Both the position numbers and the translations under genes were made by a program. The notes under the pieces are model-generated. The model saw only the letters and a program-made list of their open reading frames with translations, did no database searches and was not told the origin of the DNA. DNA of 64,000 nt from Manihot esculenta (lineage: Eukaryota; Streptophyta; Magnoliopsida; Malpighiales; Euphorbiaceae), in contig NC_035161.2 of the NCBI RefSeq assembly GCF_001659605.2, forward strand, positions 41,497,956 to 41,561,955, written 5' to 3'. The stretch's first letter is position 1. The number at the start of each line of letters is the position of its first letter. Below are positions 37,412 through 48,800 of the stretch, one piece after another.

Positions 37412-39201
37412 TGATAGAGCATAAATTAGTCCATTTTATATTAATATTATTGATAAATATTTACATGATTTCTGCCTAATTTATTGCTTTTAATATTATT
37501 TTGCAGAAAATAATGTAAAAGGACAATTTGGAGAAAATCCCCCTAAAACTGCCTTATTGGAGCAAAGAATGAGGAAAGGATTTTGAAGCTTAAATATTCA
37601 AGTTTCTGGGCTCACTTATGGATCAGCCCATTCCCGCACTTGGGCCCGCTCCGTTCTTACACATAGAACACAGCCCACTTCGCATGGACCGCGCATGACC
37701 CGCCTCAACGCCTCAGCCCATTCCCGCTTGCACGTGGACCAGCGCGCTTCACCAAACAGTGTACGTGGGCCCCGCCAAAGTGCAACGCTTCAATCTTCAT
37801 TCAACGCCAATTCCACCTTTCGCATGGCCCACACACAGCACGTGGACCTGCCCGCGCACAAGACCCGCGCTTCACAATTCGCCCCGCACGCCCCGCCTTC
37901 AACCCGCGCTCCACACTCCAGCGCACTTTGGACGACCCACACACAGCACGTGGATCCAGCCCACGTTCCTTCTCCAGCACATGGGCACACTTCCGCTTAT
38001 GGCCAGCCACTCCTCCAGCATGGGCCCGCCACTACTAGCTCCCTCAAATCTCTCTTCACAAGGACCGCATCACTTCCTCATCCTCACGCGCCCATACTCC
38101 AGCTTCACGTGGATACTCGCACACTCGATCCACTCCCAGGCCAGCAATTTTCCTAAACAGAGCTCCCCTCTGCACTTATAAATAAGAGACTTCAGAGACT
38201 TGAAAAACCACAATTCAAATTCCAATTTGCAATTCGGCGAGTTCGGCGCAGAAGGCAGAAATCGTCCTCTTCGGTTCTTTTCTTTTCCTTTTAATTTTCT
38301 GTTTTTAATTTAGCCAATGAGTGGCTAATTTTCTTCATCTAGTTGAATATTGGTTGAAACTTTAGTTGGTTAATGGGTTGTGAGACTTGATCAAATATTA
38401 TTCAATTTTTGGGAATTCAATATTCATGCAATTTAATATTTAATTTTCTTATTATTTTGTTATTGAGATCTACGTTGATTTTTATTGCAAAATAATTATT
38501 TGTTAATTTGAATAATTTAAGTCCGTAATTGCTTGGGTTATTCTTACATGAGAACACTTGGGATAAAACCCAAGGAAATTGCATGATCTAGCATTATCTC
38601 CATACGTTTGGGTAGCTAGGATTGGGTCTCTCTATTTCTTAATGCAATTGACAATTGTTTTGATGCCTAAGGTCCAAGGACGTTCCTTGGCAATTTGTTA
38701 ATTAGTAATTAATTAGAGGACGTTCCCTAATTAACTTAATAATAAGGAGAGATAATGGTGGTGAGAAGCGTCTTCCATCTCCATAACTAATCTATTGGGT
38801 CAACCCAAAAGAGCAAAATGTCTGTGATCAACCCCAACAACTAAAGTGGATCCAATATTTCAACTAGAGCTTTCTCATTATTAATTACTTTTTATTTAAT
38901 TATTTGCTTTCTATTATTATTCTCATTATTAGTTACTACAATCAATCTCAAAACCCCCCAATTTACTTTTACTGCAATTTATTTTTATTCAGCTTTCAGT
39001 TTATCTCATTTGATCCCACTTTCAGTCTTTTATCTCATCTTTAATTTATTATTGTTTCAGTTAATTTTATTGGTCTTGTTGAGAAAAATAAATAGGTAAT
39101 CAATTCTCTGTGGATTCGATCCTTTCACCACTATCTGCAGTTGTAAAATTGTTGATAACCAGAAAGGTTATTTTTGACTGGCCTCGACAACCGCTCTGTC
39201 A
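37412..39201 (+). mobile_element. Element E: Athila-like solo LTR in A's protease region
   Basis: 1790 bp, ends TGATAGAGC...GCTCTGTCA (near-perfect inverted ends), flanked by GGGTC at 37407-37411 and 39202-39206. The duplication lies inside A's codons for the KCDP segment, and removing E restores the frame. There is no internal region, so recombination between two LTRs has deleted the body. Its relatives are the solo LTR at 1569-3160 and, more distantly, the LTRs of C. It contains a GC-rich stretch with four CACGTGGA sites. Confidence 0.92.
37731..38184 (+). promoter_or_regulatory. Predicted promoter of element E: four CACGTGGA boxes and TATA
   Basis: CACGTGGA occurs at 37731, 37839, 37947 and 38106, followed by TATAAATA at 38177-38184. 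CACGTG(G) is the core of G-box/ABRE sites bound by bZIP and bHLH factors. The stretch is strongly GC-rich compared with the rest of the LTR. Seen: motifs and order. Inferred: stress- or light-responsive U3 promoter. Confidence 0.5.
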
Positions 39202-39206
39202 GGGTC

Positions 39207-40910
39207 ACACTTGGGTCCACTGACCCAGAGAGGATACTCTAACTCAGATATGATCAAACCCAATCTCTCTATGGCTCTCGCAGCAATAAAGGAATGAGAA
39301 GCACCGGGGTCCATCAAAGCATACACATCTGAACACCCAATGATGAGATTACTTGATACCACTGTGTTCAACGTGTTAGCCTCCTCCTGTGTCACAGTGA
39401 AAATCCGTGCTGGGGCTACCGGATTTCCCCCTCGGGAACCTACTGCTGAAGTAGAGGCTACCCCTCTCCCTCTACCTCTGCCACTACTCTGAGGCATGAC
39501 TGGAGCTGCAGGCTGTACTACTGGCTGTACCACACTACCTGAACTCATCTGCTGGGATGGTGCAAAAGTCACCTGAGGACATTCCCGAGCAAAATGCCCT
39601 TCCTGTCCACATCTATAGCAAGCTGAAGATCCCAACTGACAAGCTCCCTTGTGTGGTCTCCCACATCTCCTACATACTGGACTGCTTGCGCCCGAGCTTG
39701 AGCCACTACCTATTCTCAGACCAGACTTGACTTTATTCCAGAACTTATTCTTTGTTCCTTTTGCTTTTTCCCATCTTTTGCTACCTGAAATTGCTGCATT
39801 GGGGGCCTTAGAACCCGAAGCCTGTGCCTTTGACTGTCTCTGAATATTGGCACTTGCTTCCATTTTCCTGGCTGCGTCCACTATAGTGTGGAAACTCTCC
39901 TTTTCTACTGGAAGAATCAAGGAAGAATACCTGGGATGCAATCTCATAGTATATCTCTTTGCCTTCTTTTGATCAGTATCATAGGCTTGACCCACATACT
40001 GAAGCAAATCCAGGAACTTATCTGTAAACTCATCAACACTCATCTCGTCTGTCTGTCTCAACTACTCAAATTCGATTACTTTCATCTCCCTGGAGCTATC
40101 AGGAAAAGCCCACCTTGCAAACTCATTGGCGAACTCTCCCCATGACATACTGTCCATCCTGGGCTCCATATAGTTCTTGAACCATTCTCGAGCTTTCTTA
40201 CACTTTAGTGTAAACCCCGCCATTTCTATGGCTCTGCTATCATCTGCTCCCAACTCATTAGTGATCATCTTCACAGTTCTAAGGTACTCAAATGGATCAT
40301 CTCCTGGATTGAATTTAGGAGCATCCAATTTCAAGTACTCTGTCATTTGCACCTTACCTCCCCCAGATGAACTAGGCTGATGTCTTTGGACAACAGGAGC
40401 TACTGGTTCTGGTTGTGGTGGTGGAGGTACTGGTTCATGTAGCTCTGGGTGTGCTGCACTTGGATGGGTAGGGGAAGGTGGATACATAGGATATGGTGGG
40501 TAATAATGAGGATAAGGCATATATGGCATGTAAGTAGGATATGGGGCAAAACTAGAGTACTCCGACATACCTCCCATCGGATACCCTGGGTCCTGAGAAA
40601 AGGATGGATAGTCAAAACCTGAGGCCTGAGCGCCTCCCTGCGACTCTCCCTTACCTTCTTCAGATCTGCCCACACTCATGCTTTCATCTATCGACTGGTC
40701 AATCTCCATAGCCTCCCTCACTTCCTCTGATCTTCCTCCTCTAACTGTACCTCTTCTGCTCTCGTCTACAGACCTTCTAGGGTCTATTGACGTACCTTCC
40801 CTGCAAGATCTCTGAGACCTTGCCCTTGGCAATGCAGGAGGACGAGCAGCTGTTCTCTCACTCTCTGGTGGGACTCCAGTCAATCGAGCTGATCGACGAG
40901 TTCCTCGCAT
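39207..40910 (-). pseudogene. Element A gag and start of protease, with one amber codon
   Basis: It starts at the ATG at 40910 ([12 protein letters not shown]). It contains a Pro/Tyr-rich region, the Gag core, an amber TAG at 40062-40064 where B and D have a Gln codon (FE-Q-LRQ), the zinc knuckle [15 protein letters not shown], and protease DPGASHSF. Past the stop the frame stays open to the GGGTC duplication of element E at 39202. The three A pieces add up to 4944 bases, a multiple of three, so the amber codon is the only break I see apart from the two insertions. Confidence 0.88.
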
Positions 40911-41133
40911 TTTAACTCTGAAAAACACTAGAAAACAACACATAACATAGCATATCAGCATATATTTAACTCATATATCTCAATCATGCACATGCATATC
41001 ATGGCATTTCATAGCATCAAATAGACAGGACTCAACATCCTATCCTAGTGGACATGATTCCCTATTGTGCTTGACTTCCTCTAACCTTTATGAGCCCGAC
41101 ACTCTCTCTATAGGTCCGATCATGTGAACCTAG

Positions 41134-41146
41134 GGCTCTGATACCA
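41134..41146 (-). other. Primer binding site of element A (initiator tRNA-Met)
   Basis: TGGTATCAGAGCC on minus, just after the LTR end at 41151, identical to the sites of B and D. Confidence 0.88.
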
Positions 41147-41150
41147 AATC

Positions 41151-43352
41151 TGTAACGACCCCAAAATGGACCATCACCGGCGCTAGGATTCAGATCGGCT
41201 TAAGGCCGCCAGAACCCGTAGCAAGCCTGCTATACTCTCTGTACACCTGTAAACTCTCATACATGGTCATACATTTTCTGTGAAAATAAAAACTTTTCTC
41301 TGGACCAAGACTTAACCTGTGCATGCACTATCTCTGTACTCTGTTCCCCTGACTAGAGCTTGCTCTAGATGGGTTCATTCATACCTGTTAAGCCTGGTTT
41401 TTCACATATGCTGTAAAACAGTTATATAAACAGACCATGTATACAAAAGATTTACAACACAAAAATAACTAAGTCAAGCACAAGTCTAACTTTATACACA
41501 ACTGTTACATCTCTTTAATATTACATGTCCACAATATTCTAGTACAAAACTCTTCTCTCTTTCTGTACTCTGCTGGACTTCCCCTGTATACTGTACACTG
41601 AACCTGCAAGACTGGGGTTAAGGGAGTGGGATGAGCTCTATAGCCCAGTGAGTAGAACAGTAAAACAAGTCGTAAACACATGATCTTATGGAATGCATCA
41701 TATCACAGACAATCCACATCAAGGGTCAACCTGTCACCACATAATCCCAGTAACTGTGCCGTGCCAGGCCATAGAATGGGGTCCTGGTCTTCCTGTCCTG
41801 TATATGTATACGTGTATATAACACCTGTACTTACCATTTGCCAGGGCGTCGACTGGGCACCTAGTCTTTCCTATACCTGCCAGGCCGTAGAATGGGGTCC
41901 TGGACTTTCCTATACCTGCCAGGCCGTAGAATGGGGTCCTGGACTTTCCTATACCTGCCAGGCCGTAGAATGGGGTCCTGGACTTCCTGTCTGGAACTAT
42001 TGGATCATTCAGCATTCACCCACATCAACAAATAAATATGCAATGCAACAGCTTTGTGGATTCTAATGCACTCACCCTAATGCATAAGCATGATGCATGA
42101 AATATGCTAAAAGCATTCAATGTCTCAATTAAAATGAGTATTAAGTTTAGTTCCACTCACATCTGGCTATCTGGACTGACTCTGCAGGCTCTGCACACTC
42201 TGGAGCAGTACTCACTGCTGCTCTCTCTGGTTCCTCTGGTCTGTGCCTACATAGATGGACTCAAATGAGGGACCAAACAAGCTTATGAACAACTCTATTA
42301 AACTCCCCAAGAATCCCCTTAAACTCACTCACACATCCATGCAAAGCATGCAAAGGAAGGCTGGACAGGACACTTTCAGCGGCAGGTTCGGCGGCCAAAA
42401 GTCCTCTCCAAAGCCGAAACTCAAGCACCTTCGGCGGCCGAATCTCTACTTTCGGCAGCCGAACCCTTTCGGGGGCAAGTTTCGGGGGCTGAAAGGCACT
42501 CCAGAGATGAAAGTCTGTAACCTTCGGGGGCATCTTCGGCGGCCGAAACTCCCCTCCAGAGCCGAAAATCCAAAGGCTCGGGGGCAAGCTTAGGCATCCG
42601 AAGCCACCTCCTCAGCACCTTCGGCGGCCGAACCATTCTTCGGCGGCCGAAGCTAGGTTCATCAGCAAGGCAGAAACTTGATCTGCCTCTCGCCAAAATG
42701 CACCAATCTTCCTCAAACTCAACCACCTCAATTCCTCAACATGCATACACCCAAAGTATATGCTCAAAGGGGTCAAAAACTACCTAAAAACCCCAACAAA
42801 CAGCAAAGCATAACACATAAACAAGCTTTTCTCACAAAATCATCAAAAACTCTCTTTTTACCCTAAGCATGCAACTCTCTCCCAAAACCTCATAAAACCT
42901 TCATAAATCATAAAAACAAGTTCAGGATCTTCACTTACCTCTTGAAACCAAGAAGATGAACGATCCCAACATGGAGTTTTGAAGCAACTCTCCTTCAAAC
43001 TCTCCAAACTTCAAAACTTTGTGTTTTTAGCTCAAAACCTTCAAAATAACATAAAACTCAATCAAACCTGTGCAAGATTTGATGAAAATATGAAAGAGAC
43101 TGAAGAAAGACAGGGTCTCACCTCTGGAAATGAAAAGATAAGCTCATTCTTATCCGTTCAACCGACTGAGGGCCTTTTATAGGTGGCTGGCCAGACCACC
43201 TTCGGCGGCCACACGTGAAACCGAAAGCCATGCATGTTCGGCGGCCGAATGTCACCTTCGGCGGCCGAACCTGGCTTTTCTGCCTTGGTTCTTTTCTTTC
43301 AAACACTTAGTTCCATTTAACTTGAAAACATGAAAACATACTTCATGACGTT
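41151..43352 (-). repeat. 5' LTR of element A, main part (split by D)
   Basis: It begins tgtaacgacc and matches the 3' LTR at 15089. It is interrupted after ACGTT at 43348-43352 by element D; the last 96 bp are at 53210-53305. With both parts it is 2298 bp: one extra 39-bp hairpin repeat (three units near 41875-41990) and about 20 bp more of TTCGGC palindrome sequence near 43250 than the 3' LTR. Confidence 0.9.
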
Positions 43353-43617
43353 TGTAATACCCGGCTAGACTCCGGTATCGGAATTCCTATCGTCCGGTGG
43401 AATCCCGGATGTCGAAAACCTCTAGAAGGGTAAAAGTATGTTTTTATGATATGTTTTCATATTTTTAATAATTTTAAGTATGTTTTTAAATGAGTTTTTG
43501 CATGAAAAGTCTTTAGAGGAAAACCCAGGTTCGGCCGCCGAAAGTCAAGTTCGGCCGCCGAACATGGCATGCATGCGGAGGCACATTCGGCCCCCGAACG
43601 TGGCCTGGCCAGCCACC

Positions 43618-43625
43618 TATAAAAG
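43618..43625 (+). promoter_or_regulatory. TATA box of element D
   Basis: TATAAAAG followed by GGTCCC. Its position implies a transcript start near 43650, so U3 is about 300 bp and the transcribed leader before gag about 2.2 kb. Confidence 0.7.
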
Positions 43626-44810
43626 GGTCCCTTAGGTCCGCACGGGCGAGCTTTTTCTCCCCCGTTGTCGGCCAAGGTGAGTCTCCGCCACCTCTCCCTC
43701 GATCTTGAGTGTTTTCCTTAGATCTTCTATGGTTTTCACGGGTTTTAACTTCTGTTTTGAAGATCTGTGAGTAAAGAGCAAGTTTTGGGTACTTGGAGGT
43801 TCAAAGAGCTCAATCTCTCCATCTCCAAGCTAGGATCGCCTTTCCTCTCGTTTCTTCAAGAGGTAAGCTCGGATCCACCCTTGTTATGTGTTTGAAACAA
43901 GCATTAAGTTGTTTTATGGGTAGAGATGCATGTTTAAGCCTGTTGATGAATTTATGGGTTTTAATGTTTTGATGAACAATGTATGTTGGTTTGTGTTGTC
44001 CTTGTGTGTTGTAGTTGGGGTTTAAGTTAGTTTGAGGCCCCTAGGAACCATTGTATGTATTTTTGCATGTTTTGGTTGAGTTTATGCATGATTTGAGAGT
44101 TGGGAGGCAAATGTGCATAGAGGAGCCAAAGTTTCTGCCCTTTGGCAGAAACCAGGTTCGGCAGCCGAAGGAGCTTTCGGCCGCCGAACATGGCTGGTGA
44201 GGCAGGCCTTTCGGCTGCCGAAGTTGCCCCCGAAAAGAGACTTTCGTCTCTGTCTGGGACTTTCGGCCGCCGAAGGTGCCGCCGAACATGCATGAGTTTC
44301 GCCTCTGTCTGGGAGTTCGGCCGCCGAAGGTGCCGCCGAACCTGCCTGACTTTCGGCTCTGGAGGGACTTTCGGCCGCCGAACCTGCCGCCGAAAGTGCC
44401 CTGTTCAGCCATTTCTTGCATGTTTTTATGTGTTGATTTCATGATGTTATAGGGGGTTTTTGGGGAGTATATTAGAGTTATGTTTATGTATGTTTGGTCC
44501 CTCATTGGAGTCCACCTGTGTAGGTTCGGACCCGAGGAACCGAGGACCCCAGCAGTGAGCCAGCTGCTACAGAGTTTGTCAGAGCTAGCCAGAGGTGAGT
44601 GGAATAAACCTTAAGTTTTAAAATAAATGAATTATGAAATTTGAGCATGATCCATGCATCATGAATGCCATGAGATATAGTAGGTTGTTTGCATTAGTAT
44701 TTCACGAATATGTTGCATTGCATTTATGATGTTGATGTGGATTGGTCATTGGATGATCCTTAGTCCTCATATGATATGATGATGCTACGGCATGAGATAT
44801 GGTATGGAAG

Positions 44811-44955
44811 TCCAGGTTGTACCCATTCTACGTCCCTGGCACGATGTAAGAGGAAGTCCAGGTTGTACCCATTCTACGTCCCTGGCACAGTTGGACTGCA
44901 TGATATGTTATGTTAAGGGAAAGACCGGTTGTACCCATTCTACGTCCCGGCACAG
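44811..44955 (+). repeat. Three hairpin repeats in the 5' LTR of D
   Basis: Copies at about 44812, 44857 and 44925 share a loop containing TACCCATTCTACGTC. Stems are CCAGG/CCTGG in two copies and CCGG/CCGG in the third, a paired change that keeps the stem. The same array is at 52420-52563 in the 3' LTR. Confidence 0.8.
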
Positions 44956-45599
44956 TTGGACTATGTAGAGGACTATTGGTGACAATACCATCCGAGATGT
45001 GATTTGTTGTGATGTGTTGCATTACATAATGGCATGAAATTTTAATATATGTTTTCTCTATTCTGCTCACTGGGCTTTGTAGCTCACCCCTCTCCCCTAA
45101 CCTCAGATGTGCAGGTACAGGGTAGACCAGGAGGTTAGCCAGAGATATGAAGTGTTTATGTAATAGTTAGTTGTGGACATGACAGTTGTATTATTATTTA
45201 ATGTAAGAGATTTCAGTATGTTATAGTTATGTTATGTGTATTGATATTGAGGATTAGATATTGTGCTTGACATTATGTATTGAGGTATCCCTTTTATTAC
45301 GTGATCAAAATGTTTTATAATGTTATGGAAGCCAACTCATCTTATGATGTATTTGCCCTTTGAGGCATTGTTGAGGTCCCACAGAGGGATCCTAATTATG
45401 ATTATGACTGTGTACAGTATATGTTCAGGTTGAGTTGGATGTTTGAAAGAAAAGTTTTAAATTTTATGTATTTTCTTGATCATGTATGGGATTAAACAGG
45501 TTTCCAGGATGTATGTTTGGCTTGCTACGGGTCCCGGCGGCCTTAAGTCGACCCGGATCCTAGCGCCGGTAGCGGTCCGATTTTCGGGTCGTTACAGAA

Positions 45600-45612
45600 T
45601 GGTATCAGAGCC
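45600..45612 (+). other. Primer binding site of element D (initiator tRNA-Met)
   Basis: TGGTATCAGAGCC, three bases after the 5' LTR. Confidence 0.92.
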
Positions 45613-45870
45613 CTAGGTTCATAGGATCGGACCTAGAGTGTCGGGCTCATAGAGGTTATAGAAGGTCAAGCACAATAGGAAAGGTCATGTCCACTAGGAT
45701 AGGATGTGGAGTCCTGTTTTACATGATGATGTGAAATGCCATGATTATATACATGTGCATTGATGCTATGATATGCTATGATATGTTTATGTGATGAGGA
45801 TTCATGTGTGCCCACATGAACCATATGATGCTAATGTTTGCTTGTTCTGAGCTGTTTTTCAGAGAATAGG

Positions 45871-48800
45871 ATGAGAGGAACTCGTCGATCTGCACGATTG
45901 ACTGGAGTGCCACCAGAGGATGAGGGCACGAGCGCCCGTCCCCCTACATTGCCTAGGGCAATGTCTTGTAGAGCCAACAGAGAAAGAGTGTCAAGGGACC
46001 CTAGAAGGTCTTTTGATGCTAGCAGAAGGGGGACAGATAGAGGAGGAAGCTCTTCAGATGTGAGGGAGGTTATGGAAGAGGATCAGAGGAGGGATGGGAA
46101 CCTGGATGTGAGCATGCAGGAAGAAGGGACAGGGGAGTCTCAGGGAGGCATTCAGGCCTCGGGGTATGGTTTTCCACCCCACTATCCACCCTTCCCACAG
46201 GGTTCAGGGTATCCGATGGGGGGTACATCGGATTACTCCAGCTTTAACCCCTACCCTACCTACATGCCCTATCCACCTTTCTATCCACCTTACACACAGT
46301 ACCCAGCTTATCCACCCTCACCTTTCTATCCAAATCCGGCAAACCCCACCTCGGGGAATGCTGCACCTCCACCTCCACCACCTACAGAACCAACAGCCCC
46401 AGTTACTCAACCTCCTAGACCTAGCTCGGTCGATGGGAGCAAGGTAAAGATGACAGATTACCTCAAGCTAGATGCTCCCAAATATAAGTCAGGGGATGAC
46501 CCCTTTGAGTATCTGAGAGTAGTGAAGACAATAATTGATGAGCTAGGGGCAAGTGACAGCAGGGCCATTCAGATGGCAGGGTTCACTTTAAAGTGCAAGA
46601 AGGCACGGGAATGGTTTAAATGTTATGTGGACCCGAGACTAGACGGTATGACATGGGAAGAATTTGCGAATGAGTTCGCTGGATGGGCTTTTCCAGACAG
46701 TTCTAGAGAACTGAAAATGATTGAGTTTGAGCAACTGAGGCAGTTAGAGCACATGAGTGTAGAGGAGTTCACGGATAAATTCTTGGAGCTATTGCCTTTT
46801 TCAGGGCAAGCTCTAGATTCAGATACGAAGAAAGCCAAGAAATATGTTATGAAGCTGCATTCCAGGTACTCCTCGTTAGTTCAGTCAGCTGAGAGAGAAA
46901 GTTTCCACACTGTGGTGGATATGGCTCGAAGAATGGAGGCAAGTGCTATAGTTGAGGGGTCAGTGAGGCAGTCAGTGACCCAGTCTTCAGGGGTTAAGAC
47001 CCCAAGCAGAGGAGGACCAGGTTTCTCTTCTCAGAGCTCAGGAAAGAAGAGGTGGGATAACACCACCAGGAAGCCGAAGAAGAATAAGTTTTGGAACAAG
47101 TTGAAATCCGGTCTGGGATTTGGCGGTGGCTCGAGCTCAGGCTCAGATGGTACAGAATGCCAGAGATGTGGAAGACCACACAGGGGAGTGTGTCGAGCTG
47201 GGACTAACACATGTTTCAGATGTGGACAGGAGGGACACATGGCTCGGGATTGTCCTAGAGCGCCTTTCATGGGCCAGCCCCAGCAGACAGCTTCTGGTAG
47301 TGTGGCACAGCCAGCAGTTCCAGCCACGACTCAGGGCAGTGGCAGAGGTAGAGGGAGAGGGGCAGCCTCTTCTTCTGGTTCCCGAGGTGAAGGTCCGTCA
47401 GCTCCAGCCAGGATCTTCACCATGACTCAGCAGGAGGCTAACACATCCAACACCGTGGTGTCAGGTAATCTCGTCATTGGGTGTTCTGATGTGTATGCAT
47501 TAATGGACCCAGGTGCATCTCATTCATTTATTGCTCCGAGAGCCGTTGAGAGGTTGGGTCTGATAGTCTCTGGGTTAGAGTGTCCCCTATGGGTCAGTGG
47601 ACCCAAGTGTGACCCGTCAGTGGCAGTGTCAGTCTGCCAGTACAGTCCAGTTTTTGTTGAGGGAAGATGCCTCTCCGCCGACCTTGTGGTTCTAGATTTG
47701 ACAGACTTTGACGTCATTCTAGGGATGGATTGGCTATCTACCCATGGTGCTACCTTGGACTGCAGGGACAAGGTAGTCAGGTTCAGAGATCAGAACGGGT
47801 CAGAGGTCGTCTTCAGAGGAGACAAGAGGGGCACGCCTAGAGGTTTGATATCAGCTCTTCAGGCTCGTAGGTTGCTTAGGAAGGGATGTCAGGGGTACTT
47901 AGCTCATGTGAGAGAACTAGACAGTCAGGTCAGGGAGCCGGGCTCGGTGCCAGTTGTCAGAGAGTTTCAGGATGTCTTTCCTAATGAGCTTCCAGGATTA
48001 CCACCTGCTAGGGAGATAGAGTTCGAGATAGAGTTGGTGCCTGGAACTAGGCCGATCTCTATCCCTCCCTACAGGATGGCCCCAGCCGAGTTAAAGGAGT
48101 TGAAGGAACAGTTGCAAAAGCTGGTAGAAAAGGGTTTCATCCGACAGAGTACCTCACCTTGGGGTGCTCCGGTCTTGTTTGTGAGGAAGAAGGATGGATC
48201 CCTTAGACTTTGTATCGACTACAGGCAGTTGAACAAAGTCACTACCAAGAATAGGTACCCATTGCCTAGGATCGACGATCTATTCGACCAGTTAGCCGGA
48301 GCAGGTTGTTTCTCTAAGATAGATCTGAGATCGGGGTACCATCAGCTAAGGATAAGGGATGAAGATGTGCCAAAGACGGCTTTCAGGACCAGATATGGGC
48401 ATTTTGAGTTCCTTGTGATGCCGTTCGGGTTAACTAACGCCCCTGCAGCATTCATGGATCTCATGAACAGAGTGTTTAGCCAATACCTGGATCACTTTGT
48501 TATTGTCTTCATAGATGATATCTTAGTGTATTCTAGGAACGCAGAGGAGCATGCCCATCATCTGAGGTTGGTTCTGCAGACTTTGAGGGAACATGGCTTG
48601 TATGCCAAGTTCTCTAAATGTGAGTTCTGGCTGAGGAGCATTTCGTTCTTGGGGCATGTAGTGTCAGAGAATGGTATTGAGGTAGATCCCAAGAAGACAG
48701 AAACTGTAGCTAACTGGCCTAGACCCACTTCAGTGACAGAGATCAGGAGTTTCTTGGGTTTGGCAGGTTACTACAGGAGGTTCGTTCAGGACTTCTCAAA

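Larger units (their letters stand above)
43353..45596 (+). repeat. 5' LTR of element D
   Basis: 2244 bp, tgtaataccc to gtcgttaca. Order: two TTCGGCCGCCGAA palindromes, TATA (43618), donor-like GTGAGT (43677) and GTAAGC (43863), a second cluster of palindromes (44155-44395), a third donor-like GTGAGT (44595), then the hairpin repeats (44811-44955). Confidence 0.95.

Noticed and set aside
37695..38181. Overlapping 140-153-codon frames in element E
   Set aside because: They lie in the GC-rich U3 part of a solo LTR on both strands. Low stop frequency from GC content explains them.
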